A stretch of 64,000 nt of DNA from Viola odorata (taxonomy: Eukaryota > Streptophyta > Magnoliopsida > Malpighiales > Violaceae), in NCBI GenBank assembly GCA_963691705.1, contig OY829542.1, positions 44,203,105 through 44,267,104 of the forward strand, written 5' to 3'. The notes under the pieces were generated by a model, which saw only the letters and a list, made by a program, of their open reading frames with translations, searched no databases and had not been told where the DNA came from. The translations under genes were made by a program, and so were the position numbers. Shown one piece after another: positions 54,464 to 64,000 of this stretch. Positions within the stretch are counted from its first letter, which is position 1. Each line of letters starts with the position of its first letter.

Positions 54464-55450
54464 TCACTCAACTCTTCTTTTTTTCTCAATTTTCCTAGTG
54501 ATCTCATACTCGGCATAAGACTTCACTAGTACTTTCAACTGCTCGAGAGAATCCTTAAGGTTATCAATCTCGCCCGACGTCACCTCACCATTGTCCTCAA
54601 TGATCACTCTATATTTTGGACATTGGCTAGAAGTGTGCCCTCGGCCTGTGCATGTATGGCATAAAATATCTGGCGTTCGCACACGAGTTGAAGAAGGAAC
54701 AGCTCTCGCTAAACATGTGTTGGGGCCTTCCTTGCCCTTGACGGTTGTAGAAGACTCGCCACTGCTCGGACTCTCCTTAGGTGACTTTGAAATTGCACCC
54801 ATGATTCCATAATCATAAGGAAGCACTGGTGGGATCGGTCTCCCCTTCTTTTCTTGCTTCGTCCAAGTCGGCTCATTCCATACCGACAGCTTGCTTGACA
54901 CAACACTAGGGTAAGAAGAAGAATATTTCATCTCATCATAATACTCACCAACACTTCTACTCCCTTGAGGTAAAACTTGCGGTCGTTGGCGAAACTCTCC
55001 TTGAAAGTGGGCGGGTAGGAATCGTTGTCTCATTAGTATCCTCATATCTTCCCAAGTTGAAACCGGACCGGCTAGAACTCTCTCCCTTACTTTATTCAAT
55101 TGGTCCCACCAATGAGTGGCGTACCCACTGAATTCAAGCGATGCCAACTTCACCATCTTGTCTTTGGAATAATTGTGGCAGTGGAAAATGTAGTGAACCC
55201 TCCTCTCCCATTCTAAGTATTCATCCGGGCATTCCGTTCCTTCAAAAGGCGGAAATTTCATCTTTGTTTTTCCTAGATTGGCATCATCTCTGTTCTCAAA
55301 TCTAGGTCGCCTTTCATCAATTCTGTCCCGCCTCTCATAGGCATACCCCTCATAACTTCGCCTCTCGGACCATCGCGTGTAAGACATCTTGTGATTCCTG
55401 AAATTCACAACACTAAAGAAACAAGCGTAAAATGTCCTAAAAACTAGCAC
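54464..55450 (-). CDS. gag: Gag of the non-autonomous element
   Basis: 328 codons, open. After an Arg-rich start (MSYTRWSERRSYEG within the frame; likely start at the Met near 55388) the capsid region is visible: MKFPPFEGTECPDEYLEWE, then ATHWWDQL and TWEDMRILMRQRFLP. A zinc knuckle CHTCTGRGHTSSQC is near 54630-54670, consistent with RNA binding. An acidic segment follows. Since the frame is open while pol is missing, the element may package its own RNA and borrow the enzymes. Confidence 0.85.
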   Translation of the reverse strand: MLVFRTFYACFFSVVNFRNHKMSYTRWSERRSYEGYAYERRDRIDERRPRFENRDDANLGKTKMKFPPFEGTECPDEYLEWERRVHYIFHCHNYSKDKMVKLASLEFSGYATHWWDQLNKVRERVLAGPVSTWEDMRILMRQRFLPAHFQGEFRQRPQVLPQGSRSVGEYYDEMKYSSSYPSVVSSKLSVWNEPTWTKQEKKGRPIPPVLPYDYGIMGAISKSPKESPSSGESSTTVKGKEGPNTCLARAVPSSTRVRTPDILCHTCTGRGHTSSQCPKYRVIIEDNGEVTSGEIDNLKDSLEQLKVLVKSYAEYEITRKIEKKRRVE

Positions 55451-56205
55451 TCACTCACGTGTTTAATCTCTCTAATAAGCTCACAAATCACTCACAAATT
55501 TCTGCAATTGTTCAACGCAAAGTTAGTGACTCAAGAGTTTCAAGAAAGCTTCCAAGAATACTCGCAAAGACAACTAGCTTCAAAACAATTTGGATGTAAG
55601 GTACTCGCGTAATTGCAACGATCAATCAATTAAACAAGTACGCTACTGGAGTAGAGTTCAATATATATAGGAATAAATAAAAGGCTCAAGTAGACTCGAA
55701 CAACTCAAATAATTCGCAAATTCGCGAATGAACTGTGCGCACGATCTTAAAAACCACAACTTGAACCTTCAATATCTTTCAATTCTGACCACCAAATCCA
55801 ATGATTCCTTTTGCAATAGCTTCACAATACTCTGTAGTATTTTGTATTTTCTTTTTCGTTCTGTTTTGATTTTTTTTTTTTACTCTTTCAACGAAACTAA
55901 GCAACAATTAAAAGAAAGACACTTTGGGTTTTTGTAACTCTTTTTCTTGACACTTTGGGGACGAATTTTTTTTTATTTTATTTATTTTGTATTTAAAAGA
56001 TACTACAAATCGCACAACGATTTGCACACACAAAGACGCAAATAAGATCTAGAAATCCTAGGTCGACTTGACACATAAATAACTAACACACGTGACGCAA
56101 GGAGATTGATTTAGATCGGGTAGAAGAAGAATCAATTTCAACAATTGAAAACAATTAAAAACAGTAAAGGATAGATGGATAGATACCAAACCGTAGAACG
56201 CCTTT

Positions 56206-56217
56206 GCTCCGCTACCA
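56206..56217 (-). promoter_or_regulatory. Primer-binding site TGGTAGCGGAGC of the non-autonomous element
   Basis: Two bases (GT) after the 5' LTR end on the minus strand. It is identical over 12 bases to the copia primer-binding site at 6960-6971. Confidence 0.78.
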
Positions 56218-56219
56218 AC

Positions 56220-56928
56220 TGATACGATCCTAGTTGTGTAGGATACGTAACGAGTAATTCCCGATCTAGTTCTAGGCTTGGATTTCGATGCGGAAGAATG
56301 ATAACTCAATACGACTGTTTAACCCTGCTAATATCCGTGTATTAGCCAACCTAAACTTATCGAATGAGGTTCTGCAAATGATCCCTAACCCTGCTAATAT
56401 CCTGTATTAGCCAAACTAGAGCTACGATTCAATGGAGTGGATGTTCGGGTTTTACTTGCTATCCTAATCGAGTATCTGGACTCAGTGAGGGACAAGGTTC
56501 GCGAAGAACAATTGAGAAAACTCTCTGGTTTTTATTTCAAGATAACGTAATCAAAATAATGAAGAAGGTGGCTCCTTTAAAAAGGAGAAACCCTAAATCC
56601 TTACAATGGGAAACCTTCCCTTAATAGAACTCCTAATTAATTAATTAAAATAAATTCAGACTAATTTAATTAATTAATGAAAATAGCTAAATAAATAATT
56701 GAAGGTCCGAATTTGCAGTCACTAGAGTCGTTGACGCTAAGGCATTGAGTCATTAGTGTCAACGACGCCAACCTCTGTCTAAGAAAGCCCTTCAAAATAG
56801 TCACTAGAGTCATTGACGCTAAGGTTAGAGTCAATGACGCTAACCGCTGTTTCTTCAAGATATGCTTGTCCATATGCTTATTGCAAGCATGCGATGCACC
56901 ATGCATGATACATCCTGGGATCGTAACA
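56220..56928 (-). repeat. 5' LTR of the non-autonomous element
   Basis: 709 bp, starting TGATACGATCC on the left and ending GGATCGTAACA on the right, where one base differs from the expected GTATCA. Matches 51684-52391 with about 24 differences, including one single-base indel. Confidence 0.92.
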
Positions 56929-57063
56929 ACGGGGAAGAATTTTATGACGGAGACGCTGTTTCTAACGTCTTTTATAAGAATTCCTCCAATCTGAATGACG
57001 AGGGCTTCCGCTTGGCCAGATCGAAAGGCTACCCAGAGAAAGGGATTGTTGAAGACCAGCAGT

Positions 57064-57699
57064 AGGCAGGGTATTATCGCCCCCCTCTTTCTTGTGAGGA
57101 TTGAGTGTTCCCCCTTTTTTGTTCGCCTTTGTATATTTTTGTGTCCCTTCGTGGGTATTTGAACAATCACACTTCTATGATATCAGCTTTTGTTGGTGCC
57201 ATTTTCCTTTCCCGTACTTCTTTTTGTTCGAATTTTTGTAGCATGGCCTTCGCGCCCTTATCACCCTGATCCTGTTAATGGCTTTGTCGTGCTTGACTTA
57301 ACCACCGTCTGGCCCCATCAGGGAGCACATTTCTGAAAGAAGCATTCTTCTATCTTTGATCAAAAGAAATAATGAATAGGGTTTTTAGGCCCTATTCCTT
57401 AAACCGTGTCAACATCAGCGTGGTTGGCTTCACGTCTACTTTGCCGACGAGTCATACAACTCTTTTATCACCTCGAGTGTCGCAATCTCACATAGTAAGA
57501 GATATCCTGCACACTCTCAATTAATGTTTATTAGTAAGAAATAAGCGATAACAGACACGAGTTTCCCGTAGGAGCCGATCCGCCGTCATTCTAGGGTATC
57601 GGTGTCGCTTGTTATCGTTTTCTCAACCAGCTCACTTCACTAGGGATTCCGCATCTGATTACTCGTTGGGATTTCGTGATTTTTCGCATTTCCACAATC
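57064..57699. other. Spacer between A4 and the tandem array
   Basis: Starts after the A4 stop codon; contains a T-rich stretch (TTCCCCCTTTTTTGTTCGCC) that could serve 3' end formation of A4. No supported gene. Confidence 0.5.
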
Positions 57700-58290
57700 A
57701 GCCGGAAAGTGCCTCTTCCTAGTGAGTCGTCTGATCAAGGCAGGCCCTCACAAGGCTAGGATTTTTCACTTTCGGCGTTACCCTCTCATCCTGGAATCGT
57801 GCCTTCCCTTGGCGAGTCGTCTACATCAGCCCGGCCGCAGGGATAGGATTTTCACTTCCATGATGGAGTTATTATCTCCTTAGGGTATGCCTCTCCCTAA
57901 CGAGCCATCTCCACGAGAATGGTTGTCATAAGGACGAGGCTTTTCCACCTTCAGGAATCCTGGGGCGTGCCCTCACTCAGTGAGTCGGTGGATCCAGACC
58001 GACCATTACGAGGATAGGACTTTTCACTCCTAGGGGTGTCGGGGCGTGCCTCATCTTATGTCCCACACGTGGTTACCACAAGGATAGGACTTTTCACTCC
58101 CAACGTTACATATTAGGTGCGCCAGGGCGTGCCCTCACTTAGTGAGCCGTCAGATCAGGACAGGCTGTCACAAGGATAGGACTTTTCACTCCTGACGCTA
58201 AATATTAGGTGTGCCGGGGCGTGCCCTCACTTAGTGAGCCGTCGGATCAGGACAGGCCATCACAAGGATAGGACTTTTCACTCCTGGCAA
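57700..58290 (-). repeat. Tandem array between Tat integrase and the antisense cassette
   Basis: About seven units. The core is GGGCGTGCCCTCACT(T/C)AGTGAGCCGTC...ACAAGGATAGGACTTTTCACTCC. The last two full units (cores at 58127 and 58220) are 93 bp apart and almost identical; the earlier ones diverge and vary in length. TTTTCACT marks each unit (about 57765, 57851, 57940 variant, 58018, 58092, 58184, 58276). Confidence 0.85.
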
Positions 58291-58411
58291 CCACTTTTCC
58301 ACTTTTCTTATTGCCTGCACACACACACGTAGCCACAAAACACAAGAAAGCTCATTACTCGAGCGTTAGCAGGGGTTAGGGCTAGCGTTAGTGAAAAGGT
58401 GCAGAGATAAA

Positions 58412-59860
58412 TCAAAATCTAGCATGATATAATTTCAAACAAGCGATATTCCAGGAGTTAGGTAAGGGGGTACCGTCGAGTGTCTCCAGATGGTACGCTC
58501 CTCTCCCGACAATACGGGTAACGCAGTACGGCCCTTCCCAGTTTGGACTGAGCTTCCCTCGGCGTTGACCAGTCGCTCGTTGATCCTTGAGTACCAAGTC
58601 TCCTTCTTTTAGAAGTCGTTCTTTGACACACATATTATGATAACGTGTCATCTTTTGTTTATAGTGTGTCATTTTCAGAAGAGCTTCCTCTTGTAATTCG
58701 GGCAGCGCGTCAAGATTTGCACGCAACCTTTCCTCGTTTAGCTCTTCTCTGAAGTAAGCCACTCGTAGGCTCATGGTACCAATTTCCACGGGTGTGACGG
58801 CCTCAGTGCCGAAAGCCAGTGCGAATGGGGTCTCTCCTGTGCTGGTTTTCGTGGTCATGCGGTATACCCACATCACATACGATAGTTCATCTGCCCACTT
58901 CTTTTTAGATCCCTCTAGGTTCTTCTTAACACCATTAAGGATGGCTCGGTTTGTCACATCAACCTGACCATTGGTCTGTGGATGAGCCACGGAAGAGAAT
59001 CTTTGCTCGATTTCGAATTCCACACATTGGTCTCTAAAGAATTGGCTGGTGAATTGCATTCCGTTATTGCTGACTAGCACGCGGGGAACTCCGAAACGCA
59101 TGATAACTTGGTGTTTGAAGAAATGCCAGATTTTTTCTGTTGTGATGTTAGTGACCGCCTCAGCTTCCGTCCATTTGGTGAAGTAGTCTACCGCCACGAC
59201 CACAAATTTTAACTGAGATCTTGCCCTTGGAAACGGTCCGAGGATGTCAATTCCCCATTTCGCGAAAGGACAGGGAGCGATAAGATCATAAATTTTTGTG
59301 GTGGGTTGTCAAGGAATCTTGGCGAATTCCTGAAACTTTTGGCAGGTTCGCACGTAATCATGGCAGTCTCTCCGGATAGTGGGCCAATAGAACCCTGATC
59401 TGAAGACCTGTGTAGCCAAGGTTCCACCGGATGCATGCATGCCGCAAATTCCTTCGTGGATTTCGTGGAGGGTATGAAGGCCCTCCTGTTCCATTATGCA
59501 TCTGGTAGCCGGATAGGAAAAACACCTCCGCATCAATTCTCCGTAGAAGTACGTGCACCGTGCCGCTTGCTTAAGCACTTTTTTCTTCTCAGCGTTATCC
59601 GCTGGTAGCTCGTCATGTTTCAAGTATCTTATGACGAGAATTCTCCAGTCATTGTCACTTTCTTCCACATAAAGCGTCGCTTGCTCTTCCATGAAGGAAG
59701 GCACGGGTAGCTCCCGGTAGTACACCCCTTTCAGTATGGACACTTCTGGATTTGCTGCGAGTTTGGCGAGGTTATCTGCTTCAGCGTTATCCTCTCGAGG
59801 AATGTGCTCGAAGCTAACCTGTATGCCACATTTCTTTATTTCTATCAACTCGCGTTTCAC
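58412..59860 (-). pseudogene. Tat integrase, broken
   Basis: The minus-strand frame 59860-59309 carries a zinc-binding region (HEIHEGICGMHASGG, then YVRTCQKFQEF); the second Cys of the CxxC pair appears replaced by Phe. After a stop and frameshift near 59300, 59203-58412 carries the core: DYFTKWTEAEAVTNITTEK, VSNNGMQFTSQF (first residue of the second Asp motif changed to Asn) and NGQVDVTN near where Glu is expected. The C-terminal part has NWEGPYCVTR, a GPY motif. The lost catalytic residues show that it is inactive. Confidence 0.85.
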
Positions 59861-59872
59861 CTTAGCAAGGTA

Positions 59873-61520
59873 TTATACCATGATGGGTTCTCTACCTTGG
59901 GAGTGTCCCAGTACTTGATCAATTATCAACTTGGAGTCTCCACAGACTTTTAGCCGCAGATCTCCCAACCTTCCTGAGTCATGAATTCCTTTTATGGAGG
60001 CGCTTTTCCCCATCCTGAGTCCGGCTAATAACGCTTCATATTCTGCGGCGTTGTTGGACAACAGATGTAAAATCCAGATGGCGAACCGCATATGGATACC
60101 GTGAGGCCCACTCATGAAGATCCCGGCCCCGGCAAGCTCTTGATTTTTAGCGCCATCTACGTGGATGACCCACATGTCGGTGTAGGTTTCACGGAAGGGG
60201 AGATCCAACTCTTCTTTTTCCTTTTCAGTCAACTCCGTCATTGGATCTGGAGTAAAGGTGCATTCCGCGATAAAGTCTGCTAGGATCTGAGCCTTTATGG
60301 ACGGTCGGGATCTGTAGTGCAAACCATATTATTCAAGTTCGATAGCCCAAATCAGCATTCTCCCCGAGGATTCAGGCTTCCGGAATATCCTTTTTAGAGG
60401 TTGATCCGTAAGCACAATGACGGTGTGAGCTTGAAAATACTGATCCATTTTCCGCGTAGCTTGCACCAATGTGAACGCTATCTTCTCAATTCGAGTGTAT
60501 CTCAGCTCAGCATCTTTCAGGATGTGACTTACAAAGTATATAGGTCGGTGTGTGTGGTTATCATCTCGCACAAGGACCGCACTGACCACTTCGTCAGCAA
60601 CCCCAAGGTATAGGTACAGGATTTCGCCAGGCTCTGGTCTTGTCAACACCAAGTCAGACGATAAATAGGCCTTCAGGCTTGCAAATGCTTCCTCGTATTC
60701 TGCTGTCCATCCAAAGACAGCTTTCTTGCGTATAACCTTGAAGAAGGGGAGGCACATTTCACCTTGCTTAGAGATGAACCATCGCAGTGAGATAACACGC
60801 CCTATTAGCTTCTGGATCTCTTTTACAGTCTGAGGGGATATCATGTCTTGGATAGCTTTGACTTTTGACGGGTTAGGTTGAATGCCCTTTTGGCTGACCA
60901 CGTAACCCAAGAATTTGCCCGTTTGAAAGGCAAACATGCACTTTCGAGGGTTCAGCGTCATCTGATATCGCCTCATTACTTCAAAGACTTCCGCCAGGTC
61001 AGACAAGTGTTCTTTGAAGCTTCGGCTTCTAATCAGTATGTCATCGACATATGCCTCTACGTTTCGCCCGATCTGCTTCTCAAAGACTTGATTCGCCATT
61101 TTCTGGAAGGTGGCTCCAGTATTTTTCAACCCAAAAGGCATCGCCGTGTAGCAATAAGTGGCCTTGGGAGTGATGAACGCAGTTTTCTCTTCATCTTTCT
61201 TGGCCATGGGGATTTGATGATACCCCAAGTTGGCATCTAGCGAGCTCAAATATGCGTACCCGAGAGCCTGATCAACTAGCTGATCGATCCGAGGGAGTGG
61301 GTAACAATCGTTGGGGCAAGCATCATTCAGATCTGTGAAATCAATGCACATGCGCCACTCTCCGCTGGGCTTGGGAACCAAAACAGGGATAGCCAACCAG
61401 GTGGGATATTGCACTTCTCGAATAAAGCCAGCGCCAAGAAGTTTAGCAACTTCCCTCTCGACAGCCGTTGCTTTTTCAGCAGAGAAAGTACGTCATTTCT
61501 GCTGAACTGGTCTTGCATCT
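59873..61520 (-). pseudogene. Tat reverse transcriptase, RNase H and archaeal-type RNase H, broken
   Basis: RT on the minus strand: WLAIPVLVPKPSGEWRMCID near 61400-61345, MPFGLKNTGATFQ near 61140 and EAYVDDILIRS near 61050-61018, so the YVDD box is intact. RNase H follows with RPIYFVSHILKDAELRYT near 60550-60500 and ends at a stop near 60330. The second RNase H at 60322-59873 has VIHVDGAKNQELAGAGI and NNAAEYEALLAGL. Position 61327-61590 has a frame change upstream of RT. These residues are characteristic of the Tat lineage. Confidence 0.9.
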
Positions 61521-61582
61521 GGGTTGACATTGAGCCGATGTTCCGCCACCTCTCGCGAGATGCCTGGCATGACAGATGGTTT

Positions 61583-62163
61583 CTATGCAAACTCTCCTTT
61601 GCATTTGTTTAGCAGTTGGGCTAACTGAAAATTTTCCTCAGGACTGAGGTTATCGCTAATCAGAAATACGGCTCCATCTACCCCGTTAACTGGGACATGA
61701 GTCATCTTGTCCACCGGTTGAGTGTGTTTCTCCTCATTTTGTTTGTATGGGTCCACCGTTACGCACATGTACCTGTCGCAACTCTTCTGCGTCATGAGCA
61801 GGTAGCATTCAGCTGCTAACTTCTCATTACCTCGGATCAAGACCACACCATCCTAGGATAGATATTTCAGCTTCAGGTGGTTTTGCGATATCGCCGCTCC
61901 GAAACGGTTGAGGAATGGTCGTCCCAATATGGCGTTATAAGGCAGGTTTAGATCCACCACCAAGAAGAGAAGTTCCTCCGACCGTTTGGAGGTATCCTCT
62001 TTAAAATATACAGGTAAAGTGGTTACTCCAGTCACTGGGATGGGGACTCCGTCAACCCCAATAATGGGTTTTTTTACAGGGCGTAAGCTCATTATCTGGA
62101 CGCTTCAGGAGATTGTAGGTTTCCAATGAAAATAAGTTTACGGCGCTTCCGTTGTCAACCAGA
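61583..62163 (-). pseudogene. Tat protease and linker
   Basis: The active site LVDNGSAVNLF is near 62160-62130 on the minus strand, at the end of the gag frame. After a frameshift near 62060 the frame 62092-61853 continues with VDLNLPYNAILGRPFLNRFGA, the end of the protease fold. 61846-61583 is linker sequence (acidic, FLISDNLSPEENFQL) before RT. Confidence 0.8.
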
Positions 62164-63743
62164 GTTCTTCTAACTCCATGGCTAGCGATAATGGGTGTAA
62201 CCACTAGCGCATCGTTGTGCGGATATACCACACCCTTCTCGTCCTCTTCAGAAAAGGACAATATCATACGATCCATGGCGCTTATCGCTTCACTCTTGAT
62301 TGGCATGCCCGTTCTCTTCCGCTTATCCCCTAGTGCGGGTGCCAGATGTGCAGACTCATCTAGATAAGGTGTTCCTCCAGCGATGATGCTAATGATGGGG
62401 ATATCCTCATCATCAATCGTAAGCATTTCCCGGCCTCTTCCCGTAGGACCAGTGTCATGGCCCGGGGGGCGGGAAGGTGTCGTTCTGCCATCGGCTACTC
62501 TGTTTGTTGTGCTTCTCTTGGCCTCTTCTCGTGTTTTCACAGCAAATTCTCCCAGATAGCCTTCCTCCACCAGACGCTCTATCGCCACTTTGAGTTCTCG
62601 ACACGCCTCGGTTGAGTGTCCTTTAGCTTTGTGAAATTTGCAGTAGGCATTTTCTCTTCTTCCCAGGATTACCCCCGCTCTTATAGGGGCAGAGTAACGG
62701 ATGGGCAGGTTTCGCTGCTCCACTATTGCTAGTATTTCTACTCTGGGTAGAATGAAGGAAGGAAGGTTTGAGTCATAAACTCGCCCCTTAGAAGGATTAC
62801 CCTGCCGCTGGGCTGAAGAGTCACCAGACTTTCCCTTTGAGGAGTTGCCTCTCCTCCGATCAGATGTCTTGGGAATGTGATCCTTTCGCTGAGCATAATC
62901 ATCTATGAACTGATCTTCAGAAGTAACAGGAACATGAGTGTTATGGACTGGAGGCATAACTGGCGGCATGTTTCGAATCATGTCCCTGTTCTCTTCCTCT
63001 TCCATCCTCACATAATTATGGGCTTTCAACCTTAACACATCCAAGGTTGCCGGCAGGTCAACCATTAAAGCATCTCTGAGCTTTCCATAACAACAGTTTC
63101 GCTTTAAGGCTTCGATAGCGAAATCAACCGTTACTCTTGGCGTTAGCGACATCTCGGTGTCAAAATAATGGAGGAAACTCCTCAAAGATTCCTGAGGTTT
63201 CCTGTGTAGGTCAAACAAGGCAGCAGCAGACTTCCTGATAGGGACGGCAGTGCTGAATCGACTCCGAAACTTGGATTCCAGTTGCGAGAAGCTGTCTATA
63301 GACCCACCCAGAAGACCTTCGAACCATAAGTGCGCAACCCCTGACAGGGTCATTACAAATATTTGACACAAGGCAGCATCATTGTGGGTCTGGAATTGCA
63401 CGAAGTCCTTCACCTTGTTAAGATGAGAGATAGGGTCTCTAGTACCATCTTAGGATTCTGAGGGGAGCTTCACATGTCTACTAACTCTATGACGCCTTAT
63501 ACACTGGCTAAAAGGGTGGCCAGAAGTATCATCAAGAATTTCTCGCGCATGCCGAGGTGGGGATACCTCCAAATGACGCCTGCGATCTCGCGGATTTTGA
63601 TCGGGATGCCACCTGGGAGTCGGACTGCGGCTCCTTGGTGAGCGAGTTTGATGCCTCCTACTGCTGGATCTCTCACTCCCTCCAGGAGACATATCTCTAT
63701 CATTTCCGCTCCTTCTACCGTCCCAACGACCTCTATCCTCCAC
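62052..63743 (-). pseudogene. gag: Tat gag with one in-frame stop
   Basis: The 63743-63450 frame is an Arg/Ser/Pro-rich N-terminal part. A TAA at about 63450-63452 is followed in the same frame by the 63413-62052 capsid frame: FVQFQTHNDAALCQIFVMTL, VAHLWFEGLLGGSIDSF, LFDLHRKPQESLRSFLHYF. A zinc knuckle-like CKFHKAKGHSTEACREL is near 62645-62590. The frame then runs into the protease. The actual N-terminus may lie beyond 63743 in another frame (63844-63497 is open) or past the window edge. Confidence 0.85.
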
Positions 63744-63840
63744 CCGTCATTGATGCTCCTCTTGGGGAATGGGAAGTAAAGGCACTTGCGGTACATACGG
63801 TTCCACTGTCCTATGAGCAAACTATACAAGACTGACTGGC

Positions 63841-64000
63841 GCACTCAACACAGGCAGCGTCAAAGGGACGTTCATATACAATGGGGACGACAGTGGTCGT
63901 TCTGTAATAATAGGTGGAGTGAAAATGAACTGAGATGGGACGCCTGATCCGGAAGCGCTTGATGTGAATCTAGCAGCCAGTTCCGTTAAATGGTCCAACT
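63841..64000 (-). other. Probable upstream part of the Tat element at the window edge
   Basis: 160 bp; no conserved motif. The 5' LTR would be expected beyond 64000. Confidence 0.4.

Larger units (their letters stand above)
51684..56928 (-). mobile_element. Complete non-autonomous Ty3/gypsy-type element inside A4
   Basis: 5245 bp, LTRs at 51684-52391 and 56220-56928, perfect TSD ACGGG (51679-51683 and 56929-56933). On the minus strand the order is 5' LTR, primer-binding site, gag, linker repeats, a 412-codon ORF, polyprotein tail, purine tract and 3' LTR. Protease, RT, RNase H and most of integrase are missing, so mobility must depend on enzymes from a related element. The LTRs differ at about 24 positions, roughly 3 percent, so the insertion is older than the Ogre element. 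Confidence 0.93.
48814..57063 (+). pseudogene. Antisense gene A4: second PF04195-like protein, interrupted by two insertions
   Basis: ATG at 48814 (MAKRKTRASGSKSVDGEK). The domain at about 49000-49310 has FIKELLTSLDLNPVQLAPNA, then IYAFLELCKYKGIISPSLAL and YNRRGVIAISPRYDD. TGA at 49048-49050 and a frameshift at a T run near 49332 break it. Intron at 49530-49598. The next exon has a basic motif (FRRRRKRLRDRE) and Ser/Thr/Pro-rich sequence with TAG at 49802. A possible further intron is 49933-50022. The solo LTR lies at 50242-50799. The C-terminal part at 50862-51683 ends in a long Ala/Glu/Lys coiled coil (TAG at 51402). The element at 51684-56928 cuts the last exon, which continues in frame at 56934 to TAG at 57062. 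Confidence 0.65.
43240..64000 (-). mobile_element. Large Tat-lineage Ty3/gypsy element with an antisense gene cassette, 5' end outside the window
   Basis: On the minus strand the order is gag, protease, RT, RNase H, archaeal-type RNase H, integrase (63840 to 58412), tandem repeats (57700-58290), then about 12 kb with four genes on the opposite strand, then a 3' LTR (43240-43755). A second RNase H and genes antisense to pol between integrase and 3' LTR are known for Tat elements such as Grande and Retand. The polyprotein is broken in several places. Two later insertions lie inside: a solo LTR (50242-50799) and a complete non-autonomous element (51684-56928). The 5' LTR should lie beyond 64000. 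Confidence 0.85.

Noticed and set aside
54171..54529. Plus-strand frames with repeated FSCPSFHGG-like peptides
   Set aside because: They are the reverse of the HEKSEH linker repeats in the minus-strand gag element and follow the repeat period.
1..64000. tRNA, rRNA, CRISPR arrays, bacterial insertion sequences
   Set aside because: I looked for cloverleaf-like CCA regions, rRNA core motifs and regular spacer arrays on both strands and saw none. The periodic arrays present are inside LTRs or UTRs.

Overview
The window comes from a repeat-rich eudicot-type plant nuclear genome. The signs are LTR retrotransposons of the Ty3/gypsy Tat/Ogre lineage and of Ty1/copia, AT-rich spacers, spliceosomal GT-AG introns and TATA boxes. 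I cannot name the species. I see no intact host gene, rRNA, tRNA, CRISPR array or bacterial-type operon. Almost everything is transposable element, much of it nested, and many boundaries are fixed by 5-bp target-site duplications (TSDs) that I found by eye.

Layout, left to right. (1) 1-4614: decayed plus-strand Ty3/gypsy element (protease, RT, RNase H, integrase, 3' LTR); its LTR carries a run of GGCGTGATCACGCC-type palindromes. (2) 4615-6711: spacer with a pyrimidine tract and a cluster of ACGT-core motifs. (3) 6717-13884: Ty1/copia element (TSD CACCC) split by two nested Ty3/gypsy remnants. (4) 14208-30908: complete minus-strand Ogre-type element, 16,701 bp, with TSD AAAAT and two 2715-bp LTRs that differ at only about six positions. 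It has an extra ORF1, gag-pro and pol. A predicted 155-nt intron bridges gag-pro and pol. (5) 32141-36162: 4022-bp solo LTR (TSD CATAC) of a related Ogre family, holding a 55-bp tandem array. (6) 36500-38899: broken minus-strand gene resembling the large subunit of replication protein A, with a plus-strand fragment of a Helitron-type PIF1 helicase inside it. (7) 39299-41460: internally deleted minus-strand relative of element 1. (8) 41461-43239: remains of an older Tat element.

(9) 43240 to beyond 64000: a large minus-strand Tat-lineage element with gag, protease, RT, RNase H, archaeal-type RNase H and integrase, all decayed, then a 93-bp-type tandem array. Between integrase and 3' LTR lies an unusually elaborate accessory region of four genes on the opposite (plus) strand. 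Three of the four have a well-placed TATA box. Two are diverged copies of a gene for a protein with a 'putative gypsy-type transposon' (PF04195-like) domain, a basic nuclear-localisation stretch and a C-terminal helical region, and both have an intron at an equivalent place. This cassette is the best candidate for an under-described system in the window. It has been hit by a plus-strand solo LTR (50242-50799, TSD CTGGG) and by a complete but non-autonomous minus-strand element (51684-56928, TSD ACGGG) that has gag but no protease or RT.

How the parts work together: the Ogre element looks competent, with ORF1, gag-pro and pol expressed from its 5' LTR on the minus strand and splicing joining gag-pro to pol. 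The other elements have stops, frameshifts or deletions, so any mobilisation would need proteins supplied in trans. All calls come from reading the sequence by eye; no database search was run.
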